Below, piece after piece: positions 18,601 to 26,330 of a DNA stretch of 64,000 nt (the stretch's first letter is position 1; every line of letters begins with the position of its first letter). The position numbers were made by a program, and so were the translations under genes. This stretch comes from CAYPIE01 sp964410665 (GTDB taxonomy: Bacteria; Planctomycetota; Planctomycetia; Gemmatales; Gemmataceae). The notes under the pieces were generated by a model. That model was not told where the DNA came from, searched no databases, and was given only the letters and a program-made list of their open reading frames with translations. Location: the NCBI GenBank assembly GCA_964410665.1, contig CAYPIE010000004.1, forward strand, positions 117,327-181,326. Reading direction: 5' to 3'.

Positions 18601-18675
18601 GTCACTGGGAAGACAAGAGCGTTCCGCCCAGAGAACGCCTGGCTGAGTCCCGACCATCAGTTGAAATAACAACAT
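15649..18675 (-). CDS. SNF2-family DEAD/DEAH helicase
   Basis: About 1008 residues. The N-terminal 430 residues match the SNF2-associated region of bacterial SNF2 proteins, which starts close to MLLFQLMVGTQPGVLWAE. That is why I start at 18675, although the frame is open to 18831. The ATPase core has Walker A DDMGLGKT (about 561-568), DEAQ box VILDEAQMIKN (about 661), LTGTPVENHVGDLW, and the helicase C motif GGTGLNLTAATHVFHYDRWWNP with motif VI QATDRAFRIGQ. It is probably a double-stranded DNA translocase or nucleoprotein remodeller. Strict pairing with a SWIM-domain gene downstream is recurrent in bacteria. No nuclease or methylase gene adjoins it, so a defence role cannot be claimed. Confidence 0.9.
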   Translation of the reverse strand: MLLFQLMVGTQPGVLWAERSCLPSDSKSSKSRARPLAHPFAATHGDLASALSVLIPGVDEGIKTDTVTVWLPTASGRPLPSSPLIGDSAGGGDQVVRDWRVPACQLSVPIVLDLLAGVHDGPTLTSGIGVGVTMRYWAVAMRFAAALVTRQQFLPDLMQESEGWFARWTPLIAGGDVARFDRLAKAMPPAARAVGTRIPDRPAAEVLRAFVGLVVDALVRGRVHERPREQFASIHDRWLHALRSAGGELRITDAEAVQLEEQVQGWRLPITATAFAPMRLCFRLDEPGEGGRTQKWQVRYLLQARDDPSLHLPAADVWSGRGKGVHTDPKPILLAGLGQAARLSSEIDATLKSATPTGFATTAEGAHRFLTETAWALEQAGFGVFLPAWWTGHATKQKIEATAKVKSPPMSGGGGLSLEDLVEFRWSVAIGDEELTLKELRELAKLKAPLVRLRGKWVQLNADVLRTAIDLLQKKPMRVAAREVMQLALGVTPEGTGLPARGVVASGWVETFLRELTTSEFAELPAPAGLDATLRPYQVRGYSWLAFLRRWGLGACLADDMGLGKTVQTLALLVRDQEAGVTHPVLLVCPMAVVGNWSREIARFAPQLSLRIHHGPNRAKSKAALKKAATKASVVLTSYGLLARDRELFEPLTWSGVILDEAQMIKNPNTKTAQAARAMSADYRVALTGTPVENHVGDLWALGQFLNPGLLGTAASFRRDFFTPIQLHQDTATAERLKRLTGPFLLRRLKTDPTVIHDLPEKIETTEFCTLTREQATLYAAVVDELDQALAGAQGIQRKGMVLATLSKLKQVCNHPAQFLGDRSAIPNRSGKLSRLTQMLEELLDAGDKALVFTQFKDMGDIIRRYLQETFGREVLFLHGSTARKQRDAMVERFQFAAGPPVFLISLKAGGTGLNLTAATHVFHYDRWWNPAVEAQATDRAFRIGQKRTVQVHPFVCSGTLEERIDEMLAHKREVAARVVSTGEAWLTKLGDEQLREVLALRPSATED

Positions 18676-18859
18676 GTTCGAGCCAACGGATTCGTGTGGT
18701 TGATCGTGTTTTGCGTCGACTAGTTTCCAGGCGCGATTATCAGCATGGGGATCTGAAGGCCTTTTTGGCATCGAACCGAAACTCGGGCCGCACCTTTGCC
18801 CAGATCGGGCAACCGCGCTCGTGCTTCCCACTACGATTTCACGCGCCCTTGTGTTTCAC

Positions 18860-19255
18860 CTCCGCATTTCGCCGCTTCGCTGGCTTACTGCCCGGACGGT
18901 AGCCGGTAGCTTTGACCGGCCCCGCAGCACGCTCCCTGGGCTTCTCACTTCGGACCGGGTGCGCCACGTGTGGTAGTGGTTCGCAGTGACCGCGGCATTG
19001 ACGTGTTTACGGCGTGCCTCGATGGCTTTCTTCGACGTCTGAGCCGGAATCAGGGCGTCGAAGCGGTTCCCGATCTGGACGTGCGGCCCGCACGTTTAGA
19101 TCTCGCGGTGCGCATCATCGTGCTCCGGCTTGAAGAACTGCATCAGGGCCAGCTGTAGCTTGCGGTCGTGTCGCTTCGTCGCGCTTTTCACTGCCTTTGC
19201 TTGGAGAACAGGTCGATGCCTGTGTCGTCCATGCAGGAGGCGATGTCGGACGTGC
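18860..19255 (-). pseudogene. Decayed duplicate of the 3' end of ygiQ
   Basis: The minus strand here aligns by eye, with many substitutions and small indels, to the last 400 or so bases of the ygiQ gene at 20130-20540. Recognisable translated pieces include HDRKLQLALMQFFKPE, matching HDRKLQRALMQFFKPE of the complete gene, and the basic Pro/Gly-rich tail. Stops and frame changes are scattered through it. The remnant lies between the SNF2 helicase start and the YebC-family gene. It looks like an old partial duplication or the remains of a second ygiQ. No other gene is credible in 18676-19335. Confidence 0.75.
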
Positions 19256-19335
19256 TTTGGTTCAAGTCCAGCCGCGTTCACTCCTTGCCGATGAGCGAGT
19301 CCAAGTTCCAGTCACCCACGGAATCAACCGAGTGA

Positions 19336-20055
19336 TCATGGCAGGAGGACGTCGTGGTAGATTTCCTGCACATCGTCGCAATCGTTCAGCATGCCCAGGA
19401 ACTTCTCAAACGACGCCAAGTCTTCCTGGCTGAGAGTCTTCGTCGATTGCGGCAGAAAGGTGATTTCCTGGACGTCGAACTCGAGGCCCGGGAACGCCCC
19501 GAGCAGTGCCGTTTTCGCCTTGTAGAACTCGGTGGGCGGGACGAAGATCGTGACGGCGTCGTCCTTGCTCTCGATGTCTTCGACGGAAACGTCCGCGGCG
19601 AACAGCGCCTCAAGTGCCTTCTCCTCATTGCCACCCTGGAAGGAAAGGACCGCCAGATGATCAAACGATATCACGACGGACCCGCTGGCCGACATCTTGG
19701 ACCCCGTCTTGGTGAAACAGTTGCGGATGTCGGAGAAGGTCCGTGTGTTGTTGTCGGTCAAGCAGTCAACGATGACCAGCGCGCCGCCGGGGCCGAAACC
19801 CTCATAGCGCGTCGGCTGGAAGTCCTCGCCCCCCTTGCCGGCAGCCTTCTCGATCGCCTTGTCGATCACGTGGCTCGGGACATTTTCTCGTTTGGCTTTC
19901 TCGACCATGCTGCGCAGAACCGGGTTGGCCTCCACGTTGGGCACGCCGTTCTTGGCGGCCATGTACAGTTGCTTGCTGTACCTGGAGTAGAGTTTTGAGT
20001 TCTGGGCGGCGGTCTTGAACATCGAGTACTTGCGCTTCTCGAAAATTCTACCCAT
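19336..20055 (-). CDS. YebC/PmpR (TACO1-type) family protein, YeeN-like
   Basis: A 239-residue member of the YebC/TACO1 family. Members were first described as DNA-binding regulators, and recent work links the family to translation of difficult proline stretches. The family core is evident: KLYSRYSKQLYMAAKNG, NPVLRSMVEKAKRENVP, IDKAIEKAAGKGG and YEGFGPGGALVIVDCLTDNNTR. The N-terminus (MGRIFEKRKYSMFKTAAQNSK) is closer to the YeeN subgroup than to classical YebC. The second ATG, at 20055, is chosen because the AAGGGG site is directly against the first ATG (20061) but 6-7 nt before this one. It lies 74 nt downstream of the ygiQ reading frame, so it may share its transcript. Confidence 0.88.
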   Translation of the reverse strand: MGRIFEKRKYSMFKTAAQNSKLYSRYSKQLYMAAKNGVPNVEANPVLRSMVEKAKRENVPSHVIDKAIEKAAGKGGEDFQPTRYEGFGPGGALVIVDCLTDNNTRTFSDIRNCFTKTGSKMSASGSVVISFDHLAVLSFQGGNEEKALEALFAADVSVEDIESKDDAVTIFVPPTEFYKAKTALLGAFPGLEFDVQEITFLPQSTKTLSQEDLASFEKFLGMLNDCDDVQEIYHDVLLP

Positions 20056-20129
20056 GTGCATCCCCCTTCTTCAGCTTTCCGATGCGGGGCCTTGTGTGGC
20101 TGCTTCGCACCAGCAAGGACCTCGATGCC

Positions 20130-20996
20130 TCACAGTTCAGTCGTCGGTTTTCGGCCGCGTCCGGTTTTCTGCCGCCGCTTCTGGGACTTTCTCCCAGGCC
20201 GGTACCCCCGGTTCGGCAAGCCACGCTCGCCTGCCTTTTCACCCTTCGCCGGGTTCGCCACAGTATGGTAGTGGTCGGCGTCGACCGCGGCGTTGACCTG
20301 TTTGCGGCGGGCCTCGATGGCCTCCTTCGGCGGCTGGGCCGGGACTAGCGCGTCGCAGCTGTTCCCGATCAGGTCGGTGCGGCCGGCTTGCATTAACGCC
20401 TCGCGGACGGCAAAGTAGTTCTCTGGCTTGAAGAACTGCATCAACGCTCGTTGCAGCTTGCGGTCGTGCAGCTTCTTTGCAATATAAACTTCTTTCTTTG
20501 TGAATGGATCAATACCCGTATAATACATGCAAGTGGCGATGTCGAACGGGGCGGGGATAAAATCCTGCACTTGGTCTGGGCGATAGCCGTTGCGTTTCAG
20601 GTACAGGGCCAGGTCGATCATCGCCGCCAGATCCGAACCCGGGTGACTGGCGATGAAGTAGGGAACCAGGTATTGCCGGGGTTTGCCCGCGTTTTCGGAG
20701 GCCTTGCGGAAAGCCGCAGCGAATTGGTCGAAATTGTGGATCGACGGCTTTTTCATCTGCTCGAGCACTTCGGGGCTGGTGTGCTCGGGGGCGACCTTGA
20801 GCCGGCCGCCGACATGGTGAGCGGAGAGTTCTTCGAGGTACTCGGGAGAGTTCTGGGCGAGATCCATGCGGATGCCCGAGGCGACCGATACCTTGCGGAT
20901 GCCCGGTTGTTCGCGGACCTCGCGCATCAACTGGATCAGCGCGCCATGGTCCGTACCGAGCAGCTTGCACACGGTCGGGTGGACGCTGGAAAGCCG
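20130..20996 (-). CDS. YgiQ (UPF0313) C-terminal part, cut off by an in-frame TAG
   Basis: This frame carries the C-terminal 288 codons of a YgiQ radical-SAM protein (RLSSVHPTVCKLLGTDH..., KVSVASGIRMDLAQ, HVGGRLKVAPEHTS, DFIPAPFDIATCMYYTG), followed by a basic Pro/Lys/Arg tail. It continues in the same reading frame directly after the TAG at 20997-20999. The first available start codon is GTG at 20972, which would give about 280 residues with no visible ribosome-binding site. Unless the stop is read through or is a sequencing error, this half is probably not made, or made only by re-initiation. Confidence 0.8.
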   Translation of the reverse strand, partial: RLSSVHPTVCKLLGTDHGALIQLMREVREQPGIRKVSVASGIRMDLAQNSPEYLEELSAHHVGGRLKVAPEHTSPEVLEQMKKPSIHNFDQFAAAFRKASENAGKPRQYLVPYFIASHPGSDLAAMIDLALYLKRNGYRPDQVQDFIPAPFDIATCMYYTGIDPFTKKEVYIAKKLHDRKLQRALMQFFKPENYFAVREALMQAGRTDLIGNSCDALVPAQPPKEAIEARRKQVNAAVDADHYHTVANPAKGEKAGERGLPNRGYRPGRKSQKRRQKTGRGRKPTTEL

Positions 20997-22247
20997 CTAG
21001 CAGCGGGCCTCGACTTCCGGGCGGGTGCAGCGCATCTGGTACATGTTGGCGGTCGGGCCGCCGATGTCGCTGATGTGGCCTTTGAACTCGGGGTCGGCCG
21101 CCAGCTTCTCCACTTCCTGGACGATCGATTCCTGTGAACGCGACTGGATGATGCGGCCCTGGTGCGCGGTGATCGAGCAGAAGGTGCAGCCGCCGAAGCA
21201 ACCACGCATGATGGTGACCGAGTCTTTGATCATCTCGAAAGCAGGGATCGGCTCGGTGTAGCTTGGGTGGGCCCGCCGGGTGTACGGCAGGTCGTAGACC
21301 GCATCCATCTCCTCCTGGCTCAGTGGGAAACCGGGCGGGGTCGCCACCACCGCTTGCCGGTCATGAAACTGCACCAGGGTCGCGGCGTTGAACGGGTTGG
21401 TGTTCAGGTGAATCAGCCGGGTGGCCTCGGCAAAGGTCGGCTTGTCGGCCTTGACCTCCTCGTAGGACGCCAGACGGAGCATGTCGGGATGCTGACCCGC
21501 GTCCAGTTCGGCGGCGAGCTCCGTTGCTTCCTTGGCCCCCAGAGCGTATGCGACGCTGCGTAAGTCGCGCAGGTCGCGGACGGTTTGCCCAGCCTGGAGG
21601 CGCTGGGCGATCGCGACGATGTTCTTCTCGCCCATGCCGTAGACGAGCAGGTCAGCTTTGGCATCCAGCAGGATGGACCGCTTTACCGTGTCGCTCCAGT
21701 AGTCGTAGTGGGCCAGTCGCCGCAGCGAAGCCTCGACGCCTCCGGCGATGATCGGGACCCCGGGGAACGCCTCGCGAGCCCGCTGGCAATACGGCAAGGT
21801 CGCCCGGTCAGGACGAAGGCCGATCCGGCCGCCCGGGGAGTACGCATCATCATTGCGCACTTTTTTGTTGGCGGTGTAATGATTGATCATCGAGTCCATA
21901 TTCCCCGCACTGATGGCGAAGAACAATCGCGGTGGACCGAAGGTGCGCCACGGCTCACAGGTCTTCCAGTCTGGCTGCGACAGGATGGCAACGCGGAAGC
22001 CGGCCTTTTCCAGCACCCGGTGAAGAATGGCCATCGCAAAGCTGGGATGGTCGATGTAGGCGTCACCGGTGATGAACACGACATCGACGCCATCCCAGCC
22101 GCGTTCCTCCATCTCCGCCCGGGTCGTCGGAGCGAAGGGTGCCGCATAGCGTTCGTTCCAAAGCGGCAAGGTCAGCCGCTGGCTGGGTTGCTTCTTACTC
22201 ATAAGGGAGGAGACGCTGGACTTTGGAGGATCACCCACAACCGTCAT
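20997..22247 (-). CDS. ygiQ: YgiQ (UPF0313) radical SAM protein, N-terminal part ending at an in-frame TAG
   Basis: A 416-residue N-terminal portion of a YgiQ family radical-SAM protein, normally about 650-750 residues. It contains the family N-terminus (GWDGVDVVFITGDAYIDHPSF), a B12-like fold region, and the iron-sulfur motif CFGGCTFC (Cys-x3-Cys-x2-Cys) in MRGCFGGCTFCSITAHQGR. The frame ends in TRPEVEARC-stop where homologues continue with a Cys/Arg-rich block. The continuation is intact in the same frame, so a single nonsense change (for example CAG or AAG to TAG) explains the split. The start may instead be the ATG at 22202. The biochemical role of YgiQ is not established. Confidence 0.82.
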   Translation of the reverse strand: MTVVGDPPKSSVSSLMSKKQPSQRLTLPLWNERYAAPFAPTTRAEMEERGWDGVDVVFITGDAYIDHPSFAMAILHRVLEKAGFRVAILSQPDWKTCEPWRTFGPPRLFFAISAGNMDSMINHYTANKKVRNDDAYSPGGRIGLRPDRATLPYCQRAREAFPGVPIIAGGVEASLRRLAHYDYWSDTVKRSILLDAKADLLVYGMGEKNIVAIAQRLQAGQTVRDLRDLRSVAYALGAKEATELAAELDAGQHPDMLRLASYEEVKADKPTFAEATRLIHLNTNPFNAATLVQFHDRQAVVATPPGFPLSQEEMDAVYDLPYTRRAHPSYTEPIPAFEMIKDSVTIMRGCFGGCTFCSITAHQGRIIQSRSQESIVQEVEKLAADPEFKGHISDIGGPTANMYQMRCTRPEVEARC

Positions 22248-22280
22248 GATATTTTAGCGATCGCCGCCATGCCTGCGTAG

Positions 22281-23156
22281 TCACGGGGTATGAATTCGGC
22301 GGCCGACCTGATCGTGCTGGAAGCCGTAGTCACGATAGCCGCCCTGGTCGAACCAGACCAGGGTTTCGAGGATGCGCACCGGCGTCAACTTGGGGTGGGG
22401 CACCGGCACGCGGATCACATCGAGATATTTGCTGAGCGTGTCGTTAAAAGTCTCAGTGATGGCCATGACCGCCTGGCGATTGTCGGTCTCGGCCCCCTCG
22501 GGCCAGTGCACGAGTCGCTGAAAGCGGAGCACCGCTTCGAACATCCGATCGGCGAACGCCGCGGGGTCCATTTCGGGCCGGGCCGGCTCGAGTTGCAGAG
22601 CCTTGAGCACACTGTCCTCGAGCATAGGAATCAGGCCGGGCCGCTTGAGGTGCAGCCACTTGCTGGTCTTGGCGAAGTCGACGCCTTCGACCTTGCAGAC
22701 TCTAAATAAGGAATGCAAGTTCGTTGCGATGGATCCTTCGAGGATGATCCGCTCCAGGGCTGCGTCCATCGGCACTCCTGAGAGAGCTTCATCGATCTCA
22801 TCGCGGCGTTCCAACAAAGCCTCGGCCTCGGCGTGCTCGAGTTGAGAATCGACCATGAGACTGACGTAAAGGTCGGCAGCGGAAAGGCGGTTACCCCAGC
22901 CGAAGTCTTGCAGCATCCGTTGTGAGCTGTATCGGGTGTATTCGGTGCTGCGGCTCGCCCGGCGGCAGTAGACGGCGTGCAGCTTGTCAAGCGGCTGGGC
23001 AATCAGCCAGTCATCTGGGCTCGGACCATCGAAAGACCTTGGAATGGTGATATCGGTCGGCACGTTGTTCACTAGCCTTACCCCTTCCGGTAAGCAATCG
23101 GCGTAAGCGGGTCGACCTGACGCGGTTGGCATTTCCCCCCGCGAGACGAACTTCAA
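22281..23156 (-). CDS. Uncharacterised protein, resembles DUF6308
   Basis: A 291-residue soluble protein without signal peptide or membrane segment. The middle has SKWLHLKRPGLIPMLEDSVLKAL, resembling the 'A-S-K-L-L-x-x-K-R-P-x-L-I-P-I-x-D' block of DUF6308-type proteins, which are distantly related to helix-hairpin-helix folds. The C-terminus (TPVRILETLVWFDQGGYRDYG) also fits that group. It starts 34 nt upstream of ygiQ in the direction of transcription (the latter starts at 22247) and may be co-transcribed. Function is unknown and the family assignment is tentative. Confidence 0.6.
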   Translation of the reverse strand: MKFVSRGEMPTASGRPAYADCLPEGVRLVNNVPTDITIPRSFDGPSPDDWLIAQPLDKLHAVYCRRASRSTEYTRYSSQRMLQDFGWGNRLSAADLYVSLMVDSQLEHAEAEALLERRDEIDEALSGVPMDAALERIILEGSIATNLHSLFRVCKVEGVDFAKTSKWLHLKRPGLIPMLEDSVLKALQLEPARPEMDPAAFADRMFEAVLRFQRLVHWPEGAETDNRQAVMAITETFNDTLSKYLDVIRVPVPHPKLTPVRILETLVWFDQGGYRDYGFQHDQVGRRIHTP

Positions 23157-23218
23157 CCCATTCTACGATAGCAAGATGGGCAGGGCCGAGCTATGGGATC
23201 GAGAACAGAGAGGGAGGT

Positions 23219-23905
23219 TCACCATGGGGGCTTGGTGGCAAAGACGTAGGTCCAAAAATTCTGGGTGATCTGGCGAATCATCTCCGCGTCTTTCGCCCCT
23301 GCGGTCAGTACTCCGTACAGGACGGCCTGGCGGGTCGCGTTGACGGCATGCTGCAATGGTTGTGATCCATCCCCTGCGCTAGCAAGAATCGACCGTGCCA
23401 GACGTTCTGCGGCCTGCGAAGCGCAGATGTGGTCCCAGTGCGAGGCCGCCACAACGACCGCCTGCTCGGCAGCTTCTCGGGCGAGATCCAGGCCGGCAAT
23501 CGGCCCGCAGGCATCCAGGAGCACGCGGCATTTCGCCTCGGACAGGGTCTGAGCATACCGCTGCGGTCCCCAACCGCGTGGCCAGCGCGCCTGCTCCAGG
23601 TGTAGGGGATAGCGGGCGTTGAGGATCTCCAGTTGCGTCAAACAGACCATACGCCAAAGTGCATCGTTGCGACTACGAAACACCTGGCGAATAGGCTTGA
23701 GGTGGTTCACACGTTGCGGCCGGTCTCCCGACCACTGCCCTACCGCCTCATGCCATCGAGGCCGGTACTCCCGCAGGTATTGCCGGATCCGCCATGCTTC
23801 CTTGGTTCTGCCTTGCTCTTCGAGCCAGTCGGCGAACACCAGCTTGGGCAGGTCGTGGTCCGGCTCGGACAGGCACGCATTGAGGAAACCTTGTTCATCG
23901 GTCAT
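23219..23905 (-). CDS. TIGR02996-domain protein (planctomycete repeat-companion)
   Basis: About 228 residues. The N-terminal 45 residues, MTDEQGFLNACLSEPDHDLP then LVFADWLEEQGR, are the TIGR02996 'repeat-companion' domain, which is expanded in Gemmata-type planctomycetes and often precedes LRR or other repeats. Here it is followed by a helical region of about 180 residues (AREAAEQAVVVAASHW, ERLARSILAS) common in Gemmata paralogues without known activity. The ATG at 23905 is chosen because the domain starts there; the frame is open further upstream. Cytoplasmic; function unknown. Confidence 0.8.
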   Translation of the reverse strand: MTDEQGFLNACLSEPDHDLPKLVFADWLEEQGRTKEAWRIRQYLREYRPRWHEAVGQWSGDRPQRVNHLKPIRQVFRSRNDALWRMVCLTQLEILNARYPLHLEQARWPRGWGPQRYAQTLSEAKCRVLLDACGPIAGLDLAREAAEQAVVVAASHWDHICASQAAERLARSILASAGDGSQPLQHAVNATRQAVLYGVLTAGAKDAEMIRQITQNFWTYVFATKPPW

Positions 23906-24020
23906 CGCGGAGTCTCGTACGGACTTCGACGCTGTACTGATCCTATCAGGATCCGGACAAGCAGTCTGATCTGATCGCCAGTGCAGTAAGGAATGCTGTT
24001 CGGTACCCCACTCGAGCGTC

Positions 24021-24818
24021 CTACATTCGGTGTGCCTCGCCGACAACGAACCGTACTAGCGCAGTGAGGATCAAGCCGACCATGAAAGCGAGAAAGCAGC
24101 TCGGCCTGCAGCAATGCTCGATCAGTGACGCATGTTTCATTTCGTGGAGCGTGCCCATATAGAGGAAAGTGCCCGCCCCCAGGGCCAGGGCAGTGGCTTT
24201 GGCCAGCACGGCCGTGCCGGTAACGTCGTCTTGTACGAGTCCACCCACCACCATTCCCATCGGGGTCACAAACGCAAACAGGGTAAATAGAACCCAGGCC
24301 TGCCGATGCGACAGGGTACTGCGGACCATGCTAAGTGCCAAGGCGAAGGCCGCTGTCCCCTTGTGAAGGATGATCGCAACAAAAACCAGGGCCGCCTGCA
24401 TTGCCGTGTCACTGATGCCAAGGGCTGTGCCGAGAAAGAACGATGGGACGGCGATCATCGCAGTGGCAATGAGAGGCACCGTTGCGGGAATCTTGGACCC
24501 ATCCGCGGTGGACAAGTCCGCAGCCACAACGTGACTGGTCAGATGTTCCAGAGCGAGCAGCACCAGGAACGCGACGATCGCAATCACCGACGCGACAGGG
24601 TAATCGAGGTCGGGGAGCGTCTGGCGGAAGATGTGCGACGAGGCTGGCAGTAGCATGGTCAGCGAAAGGGCCAGGAACACTCCCGATGCGAACGTCTCTC
24701 CGTGCGGGAAACCATGTGAGGCGTGAGCTCGCTCGGGATATGCAAGAGGGAGATAGCCACCTGCGAAAGCGACCATGAGAATCGCGACCAAATAAATCCA
24801 CTGAAAGTCGGTGAGCAT
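24021..24818 (-). CDS. ZIP-family divalent metal transporter
   Basis: A 265-residue membrane protein with about seven to eight hydrophobic segments, in the layout of ZIP (ZRT/IRT-like) transporters that import zinc, iron or manganese. TM4 carries AIILHKGTAAFALALSM, where the conserved histidine of the HN-x-P-E-G motif is kept but the rest differs, and the last segments contain GTFLYMGTLHEMKHASL. A His-rich stretch (HASHGFPHGE) sits in the loop after TM1. Departures from the standard metal-site residues put it in a divergent subgroup, so metal specificity cannot be inferred. The TIGR02996 gene follows after 115 nt. Confidence 0.8.
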   Translation of the reverse strand: MLTDFQWIYLVAILMVAFAGGYLPLAYPERAHASHGFPHGETFASGVFLALSLTMLLPASSHIFRQTLPDLDYPVASVIAIVAFLVLLALEHLTSHVVAADLSTADGSKIPATVPLIATAMIAVPSFFLGTALGISDTAMQAALVFVAIILHKGTAAFALALSMVRSTLSHRQAWVLFTLFAFVTPMGMVVGGLVQDDVTGTAVLAKATALALGAGTFLYMGTLHEMKHASLIEHCCRPSCFLAFMVGLILTALVRFVVGEAHRM

Positions 24819-25431
24819 TGGTTCGGCCGTCTATGAAATAGGAAGTCACTTCGACAAGTATGAAAAGCCGATAAGTGGAGTCGCCCAAGCTAGTCCGTTG
24901 GTGCGGGCAAGTGCCTTGAGCAGCTAGTTGTAAGCGGGAACCCTGGCTCTCGTACAGTTTCAATCCAACGACAATCGTTTGGCTCGAGCAGACACCACTC
25001 TCAATTCGATAATCCCCATCAGCATACCTTGAGAAGCTCTTGGAGCGAATGTCATTGCAGTCCATTGCCCAAGTGCACGGCTGCGGTAAGCCCGATTCGC
25101 AAGTTCCGATAGGCGGAGTGGAGAGATGACTCGGGAACCCGCAGAAGACTACGACGAAAGTCCGTTCTTTGACGTTCCGTGAAGTCCCTGCTTGCCTGCG
25201 ACAAAATTTATCTACATTTATATATACACATTGTGAATAGCCAAGGTCTTTCCGAGCAACCCGGAGTACACTTTGGACTCGGATACAGTCACGGCTATTG
25301 CGTCTGGCCACGGGTGCGGGCCGTGCAGGCGAAGAGTGCCGCCGAGGAACTTCGAAAGGCATTCGAACCCTCGGTCAAGGAAACCGCACAGAGTCCCCGC
25401 GCCGGTTCGAGTGAGCTCGGACTTCGTCTCT

Positions 25432-25696
25432 GCTGGCCAAGCTCAAAGCCGACGCGCAATCCGTAGTGACCGCTGGCAAAGCTGCCGACTTCGCCGACCA
25501 GGCGGTGGCAGCTCTGTCCAATGCCAGCCAGGCTGGCTGGCGGCCGGTTGGCTCTGAGCTTCAAGAAGGTGATTTCGATGCTGTTCGCGACCCGCCCAAG
25601 TTTCGGGAGCTGGTCGCGGGGTTGTGGGCGAAGGCGGAAGCCGCCAACGGAGCTAACGCGGAAGCACCTTCGCCGCCACCCGACCCCGATCGGTGA
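25432..25696 (+). pseudogene. Fragment of a planctomycete Ser/Thr kinase TPR-like C-terminus
   Basis: Reading the frame that ends at 25696 gives LLAKLKADAQSVVTAGKAAD followed by DQAVAALSNASQAGWRP, LQEGDFDAVRDPPKFRELV and GLWAKAEA. This matches the pattern 'A-V-x-x-L-x-x-A-x-x-x-G-W/Y, D-x-D-x-x-x-x-R-x-x-x-x-F-x-x-L' that ends many Gemmata Ser/Thr kinases with TPR tails. No kinase domain precedes it, and an in-frame stop lies just upstream. Most likely it is the surviving 3' end of a deleted kinase gene. Confidence 0.5.
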
Positions 25697-26267
25697 CATG
25701 GGCTGTGACCGGTGTGTGGCGGTCTGCGGAAAGTACAGGTTGCGGAGCATGCCCCGCGTCGCCCACGCGCGGAGTCCGGGCGTGGACTGGAACGCCTTCG
25801 CCGGTGCCGGGGGAACACCCGGAGGTGGCCAAGGCGTGGGCGTTTCCCACGCCCGTCGAAGACTCCGAGCGTGCCACCTTGCCCAGGGCAACCATCGTGA
25901 CGAACACCTTTGGGTTCCACCCGCCGCGCAGAAAAAGAGCCGATCCCCAACGCTCCACGCACATTCGTGCGAACTTCTAGGCACACGGAGCCTCTCCCCC
26001 TACGGTCGCAGACTCCATGCCTACCAACCGGAGGTTTTGCTTGTTGAATAGTGCAGGAGGTTGTCGATCAACAAAATATTTCAATTATCATTTGATAGTC
26101 ATCAGCTCGGACAGGATATCGAATCGGAACCTCGCATGCCACTTCAGAGTCTGGTAGAGTAAAAGGATGACCTTTACCACGGTGTCCGGTGTGAGACCTT
26201 TCTCTGGCGTTCCGCCAGGGGTGAGCTTGCCGGCCATTGCTGCCGCGGAGCCGTTATTCTTGGTGCC

Positions 26268-26330
26268 GGACCAGTCGGGTCCCAGCATGCACTGAGACAA
26301 CACGTTCCCATGCCGGGACCCGACCGGTCC
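26268..26330 (-). repeat. 22-bp inverted repeat, fully paired as minus-strand RNA
   Basis: Arms at 26268-26289 and 26309-26330 are complementary at 20 of 22 positions around a 19-nt loop. Both exceptions become G-U pairs in a minus-strand transcript (A-C mismatches in the plus strand), which would give a continuous 22-bp stem. It lies in the gene-poor region about 350 nt from the end of the RNase HII-like gene. It may be a structured RNA, a processed 3' end or a small mobile-element remnant. Confidence 0.6.

Noticed and set aside
14741..18675. SNF2-SWIM pair as a DISARM-like or other defence island
   Set aside because: No methyltransferase, nuclease, DUF1998 or phospholipase D-type partner is adjacent; the neighbours are an esterase, an oxygenase and an RNA-modification enzyme.
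20997..20999. TAG in ygiQ as a pyrrolysine or other recoded codon
   Set aside because: YgiQ is not a known recoded protein, pyrrolysine genes are not expected in planctomycetes, and no recoding structure was evident; a nonsense mutation or sequencing error is simpler.
24409..25362. A 317-codon minus-strand frame overlapping the ZIP transporter
   Set aside because: Out-of-frame shadow of the transporter extended into non-coding sequence, with no domain or coding bias.
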